Part shown: one piece after another, positions 6,288-9,021 of the stretch
Layout: every line of letters starts with the position of its first letter
How positions within the stretch are numbered: position 1 is the first letter of the stretch
From: Balneolaceae bacterium
Lineage (GTDB): Bacteria; Bacteroidota; Rhodothermia; Balneolales; Balneolaceae
DNA length: 9,021 nt
Direction: 5' to 3'
Assembly: GCA_007123785.1 (NCBI GenBank)
Contig: SLGL01000223.1
Location: forward strand, 1-9,021
Program-made: the position numbers and the translations under genes
The notes under the pieces: generated by a model
The model's input: the letters and a program-made list of their open reading frames with translations, nothing else
Told to the model about the DNA's origin: nothing
The model's database searches: none

Positions 6288-7274
6288 TTACATCCCCGTT
6301 AGTATTATTTTTCCGGCGTTGAGATTGTTTTCCATTTTAGCATGAGCTTCATTCAAAAAAAAAAAAAAAAAAACGGAGTCTATAACAGGTTTCAGCTGCT
6401 TTTGGGCGAAAAGATTGGCGGTTTGTTCACGGAACTCTTTGGTGAGATTAATTTTATACTCAAGAGACCGGTTTCGCAGTGTTGAACCGCGAATGGTAAG
6501 CCGTTTTCTCAGGATAGGAACAAGGCTCATGTTTTCGATGGTTGTCCCGCCAAGCAATGCCAGGTACACCAGCCGCCCGTCCATTGCCAGAACATTGATA
6601 TTTTTTACCCAGTATGGCGAGCCCACAAAATCCAGAATCACATCCACGCTTTTTTTACCGAAAGTATCGGTAAGAGAATCTGCGTAGTTTTCTTCTTTGT
6701 AATTCATGCAGAGGTCTGACCCAAGCGATGCGGTCAGGCTGCACTTCTCTTCGGTACCGGCAGTGGTAACAACCCTGGCCTGCCTAAGCTGTTTTGCAAT
6801 CTGAACAGCAGCCGTTCCAACACCGCTCGCTCCGGCGTGGATAAGAATTGTTTCACCTTTTTTCAGCTCTCCCAGCCAAATTACCGCCTGATACGCCGTT
6901 AAAAAAACTTCGGGCAGAGCTGCCGCTTCCTCAAAAGAAAAATGAAAGGGAACTGGTATGGCAAGGGCTTCGTGAATGGTACAGTAGGAGGCATATCCTC
7001 CGCCGGGAAGCAATCCAAATACACGATCACCTTTTTTGTAGGCGGTAACTCCTTCGCCGATGGACTCAACAGTACCGGCCATCTCAAGCCCGAGAATCGG
7101 CGAGGCATCTTTCGGAGGGGGATATTTACCCATTTTCTGCAACAGATCGGCCCGGTTGAGTGCTGTGGCTTCAATTTTTACGAACAATTCGTTTTTCCCC
7201 GGTTCCGGTGTAGGAAATTCGCCGATTTTCATCGACGGGGTTTCAGCATTGTCGTCAATCAGTAATGCTTTCAT
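6288..7274 (-). CDS. TP53I3/PIG3-type NAD(P)H:quinone oxidoreductase (zinc-free MDR family)
   Basis: A medium-chain dehydrogenase/reductase of 328 residues that probably reduces quinones or enones with NADPH. The N-terminal GroES-like domain has the PIG3-type signature ALNRADLLQKMGKYPPP (38-54) and ILGLEMAG (60-67). The Rossmann nucleotide site is HAGASGVGTAAVQ (146-158). The structural and catalytic zinc ligands of alcohol dehydrogenases are absent, as in quinone reductases. The end, NEAHAKMENNLNAGKIIL (308-325), matches the family. Its ATG overlaps the flippase stop as ATGA, so translation is probably coupled. The anomaly is residues 302-306, five Phe encoded by a 19-T run (6355-6373 on plus). 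Relatives have a P-x-E-E-like segment there, yet the spacing to the NEAH motif is unchanged. One base lost or gained causes immediate termination. The gene is intact as given, but this tract may be slippage-prone or a read error. Confidence 0.93.
   Translation of the reverse strand: MKALLIDDNAETPSMKIGEFPTPEPGKNELFVKIEATALNRADLLQKMGKYPPPKDASPILGLEMAGTVESIGEGVTAYKKGDRVFGLLPGGGYASYCTIHEALAIPVPFHFSFEEAAALPEVFLTAYQAVIWLGELKKGETILIHAGASGVGTAAVQIAKQLRQARVVTTAGTEEKCSLTASLGSDLCMNYKEENYADSLTDTFGKKSVDVILDFVGSPYWVKNINVLAMDGRLVYLALLGGTTIENMSLVPILRKRLTIRGSTLRNRSLEYKINLTKEFREQTANLFAQKQLKPVIDSVFFFFFLNEAHAKMENNLNAGKIILTGM
6355..6373. repeat. 19-base A/T homopolymer inside a coding region
   Basis: An uninterrupted run of 19 A on the plus strand, read as T19 in the quinone oxidoreductase gene (V301, F302-F306, L307). 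At 18 T the next codon after the Phe run is TGA; at 20 T it is GAA followed by TGA. Only lengths equal to 19 modulo 3 keep the final 22 residues, so the tract behaves as a frame gate. Nothing else in the window has a homopolymer of comparable length. Confidence 0.95.
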
Positions 7275-8803
7275 AGAGTGATCTTTTTCACAATGGTACT
7301 CAACAGGTTATTCAAGTCAGGTGAAACATTCAAGTAAACCACCGGTAAAAAGTAGAAAATCAAAAATAAAAGTGTTTTCAATGGAATATTCAGCCAAATT
7401 GATTGAAAATCGATTATAGCGTAGCAGAGGTAGAGAGAGAAAAAACCCAATATGGTCACCCAAAACGTAGCTGTCGTAAATGGCTGAAGCCGGAGCCGGA
7501 TCAGGATAAAGAGATATTTTATGCTGTTAAATGTAACGATTGCCAGGGCTGATGCGATCGCGGCCCCTTCAATGCCATAAACGGGAATGAGCATGTAATT
7601 GGCTGCGATGGTGATAACCACTAAAAACACGTTGGTGTAGAAACTGACCCGGTAATGTTTTGAGTTGAGCAGAATGGTTCCGTTGGCACCGGTTACCACT
7701 TCGAACAGTTTTCCCAGTCCGATGATAAATACCACCCATTTTCCGGCGGAATAAACTTCGGGCATAATGAGGTAGAGAGAATCGAGGTGGATCCAGATCA
7801 GACCGAAAATGAGCAGTCCGGGGATCAGTTGGTTGATGGATGTTTTTCGGTATATAGTGCCTACTTCGTCCCACTCTTTATTTTTGATGAAACTGGAAAT
7901 AAGCGGTGCCGCAATCCGGTCGATGGCACGCTGAGGAATGGCAATTACTGATGCGATATAAAAAGCTATCGCATAGATTCCGGTCTGATCGAGTCCGGCC
8001 AGTGCACCCAGCATGATGATATCCACATTCCATACGATGATGGTCGTGAGGCCGCCCATGAGTGAATAGAGGCCGTAATTTGCTATGCATTTTACCAGGG
8101 ATTTCCGGATAATACCGAAGTTGGGTTTCAAACTAAACGCTTTTTTTCGCCAGATCTGAACGGCCATCAACAGTGGTAGAAATAAGTAGCTGCAGGCAAA
8201 AAATGCGATGAAAGCAGGAAAGCTGATCCATTCAAAAAAATAAAGGCCGAGCCCGGTGATGGCCGTGAGACGCTGCACTATTTCATAGGCAATCATACCC
8301 GAAACGGAATCGCGCAGAGAACGCAGATAGTTGTTGAGTACTTCAAAATAGACCAGGAAAAGTGTGATCGGTATCACCCAGAGATAGTAGTCCGTAAAAA
8401 GTGGTGATCGCTCGGAATAGAAAGCGATCAGGGAATCTCTGCCGATAAAAAACAGTACTATAAAAAGGAGGAAGCCAATAGCGGGAATTACGAGCGTCCA
8501 AAACAGAAACCCGTGATTGTCGGGCGCGGCCTTTTTAAAAAAGGGAAAGTAGCGGATAATTACATTGTGAAAGCCAAGATGGGCAAAAAAGGAGCAGATG
8601 TAGGAAGCGGAAATCAAAACACGTGTGAGTCCATACTCTCCGGGAGTGAGAATATGCGGATAGAGTAAAATGGTAAGCACAAACCCCAGGCTTATTCCGA
8701 TGTAGGAAATAATGGTGTTAGAAACGCTTTGACGGACAATGATACCCAAAACCGCGGCCGGATGTTTGTTTTTTGTTGACTGCGTTAATGTAGGTGGTTT
8801 CAT
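7271..8803 (-). CDS. Polysaccharide/lipid-linked oligosaccharide flippase, Wzx-like (MATE/MOP superfamily)
   Basis: An inner-membrane protein of 510 residues with about 12-14 hydrophobic spans (for example around 28-48, 98-121, 140-158, 194-216, 246-266, 272-290, 326-344, 354-372, 388-406, 412-436, 446-464, 474-491). The arrangement fits O-antigen/capsule repeat-unit flippases. Typical traits are the early SNTIISYIGISLGF segment (28-41), the RVLISAS loop (61-67) and the central VWNVDIIMLGALAG stretch (257-270), plus a basic C-terminus. By family it would move undecaprenyl-linked oligosaccharide across the membrane, but no glycosyltransferase or polymerase gene is in the window, so the sugar product is unknown. 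The ATG at 8803 lacks a ribosome site and gives a 20-residue hydrophilic lead. A TTG at 8749 (residue 19) would start the protein at GIIVRQS, closer to what I recall of Bacteroidota homologs. Its stop overlaps the next start by 4 bases. Confidence 0.9.
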   Translation of the reverse strand: MKPPTLTQSTKNKHPAAVLGIIVRQSVSNTIISYIGISLGFVLTILLYPHILTPGEYGLTRVLISASYICSFFAHLGFHNVIIRYFPFFKKAAPDNHGFLFWTLVIPAIGFLLFIVLFFIGRDSLIAFYSERSPLFTDYYLWVIPITLFLVYFEVLNNYLRSLRDSVSGMIAYEIVQRLTAITGLGLYFFEWISFPAFIAFFACSYLFLPLLMAVQIWRKKAFSLKPNFGIIRKSLVKCIANYGLYSLMGGLTTIIVWNVDIIMLGALAGLDQTGIYAIAFYIASVIAIPQRAIDRIAAPLISSFIKNKEWDEVGTIYRKTSINQLIPGLLIFGLIWIHLDSLYLIMPEVYSAGKWVVFIIGLGKLFEVVTGANGTILLNSKHYRVSFYTNVFLVVITIAANYMLIPVYGIEGAAIASALAIVTFNSIKYLFILIRLRLQPFTTATFWVTILGFFSLYLCYAIIDFQSIWLNIPLKTLLFLIFYFLPVVYLNVSPDLNNLLSTIVKKITL

Positions 8804-8834
8804 GCGGGGAATGCAACTATGGAATCAGTGCTGA

Positions 8835-8861
8835 AGTGTGTCAGTTGGGTTAGTGTGTCAG
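8835..8861 (+). repeat. Direct 10-bp repeat AGTGTGTCAG upstream of the flippase
   Basis: AGTGTGTCAG occurs at 8835-8844 and 8852-8861, start to start 17 bases, 32-58 bases upstream of the annotated flippase ATG. It could be an operator or a chance duplication. The remaining upstream region to 9021 is AT-rich, with a 12-bp palindrome TTTTTTAAAAAA at 8981-8992, and shows no gene. Confidence 0.35.
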
Positions 8862-9021
8862 GGATGTGGCTTTTTGGGCCGGTTAAATTTTGGTGTCTGT
8901 TTAGCCCGCATTTCTCACACTAAAATTATTTGAAAACGATATGCACCTAATTGTTATCAACTTATAATTCAATATAAACTTTTTTTAAAAAACACCCTGT
9001 CAAACGCTGCGAAATTTAACC

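Noticed and set aside
6942..7265. Open frames on plus opposite the quinone oxidoreductase (6942-7265, 7060-7281, 6415-6687)
   Set aside because: Antisense shadows of a gene with clear conserved motifs; no ribosome site or family resemblance.
6288..7274. Calling the quinone oxidoreductase a pseudogene because of the T19 tract
   Set aside because: At the given tract length the frame is open and the conserved C-terminal motif is restored, so the gene is intact as sequenced.
8971..9003. A sigma-70-like promoter on minus: TTGACA (8998-9003) with TATATT (8971-8976)
   Set aside because: Spacing is 21 bases, too long for a standard promoter, it does not fit the TAnnTTTG type, and it lies about 170 bases from the flippase start.

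Overview
The window is an ordinary chromosomal housekeeping stretch with seven confident protein genes and no RNA gene, CRISPR array, insertion sequence or prophage that I can see. GC is moderate. None of the seven start codons has a strong AGGAGG-type ribosome site in front of it, and two genes (murI, and possibly the flippase) seem to use TTG. The protein types and the DnaB C-terminus ending in DEAPF point to the Bacteroidota/Rhodothermota/Balneolota group. Balneolota is my best guess, but this is inferred from protein style and not from a marker RNA.

Layout: bases 1-195 are non-coding and hold two short palindromes in inverted orientation that share the core TCGCTGA. dnaB, the replicative helicase, lies on the minus strand (196-1713). 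A 242-base divergent region separates it from a plus-strand pair: a PLP-dependent cystathionine gamma-synthase-family enzyme (1956-3137) and a small cupin (3272-3817). A 249-base convergent region (3818-4066) follows. It holds what looks like a dispersed intergenic repeat, a short GAGTGA tandem and a hairpin.

The rest is a minus-strand block transcribed right to left: a Wzx/MATE-like polysaccharide flippase (7271-8803), a TP53I3/PIG3-type quinone oxidoreductase overlapping it by 4 bases (6288-7274), an HI0933/YhiN-type flavoprotein (4956-6194) and glutamate racemase murI (4067-4888). The first two are probably translationally coupled. The two downstream gaps of 93 and 67 bases are compatible with one operon or with internal promoters. 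The flippase and MurI both serve the cell envelope (surface polysaccharide export, D-glutamate for peptidoglycan), while the two redox enzymes have no evident link to that job.

The most notable oddity is an uninterrupted 19-base A/T homopolymer inside the quinone oxidoreductase gene. The frame is open only at the present tract length modulo 3; losing or gaining one base causes immediate termination. It is either a slippage-prone switch or a sequencing/assembly artefact. I found no convincing undescribed multi-gene system here.
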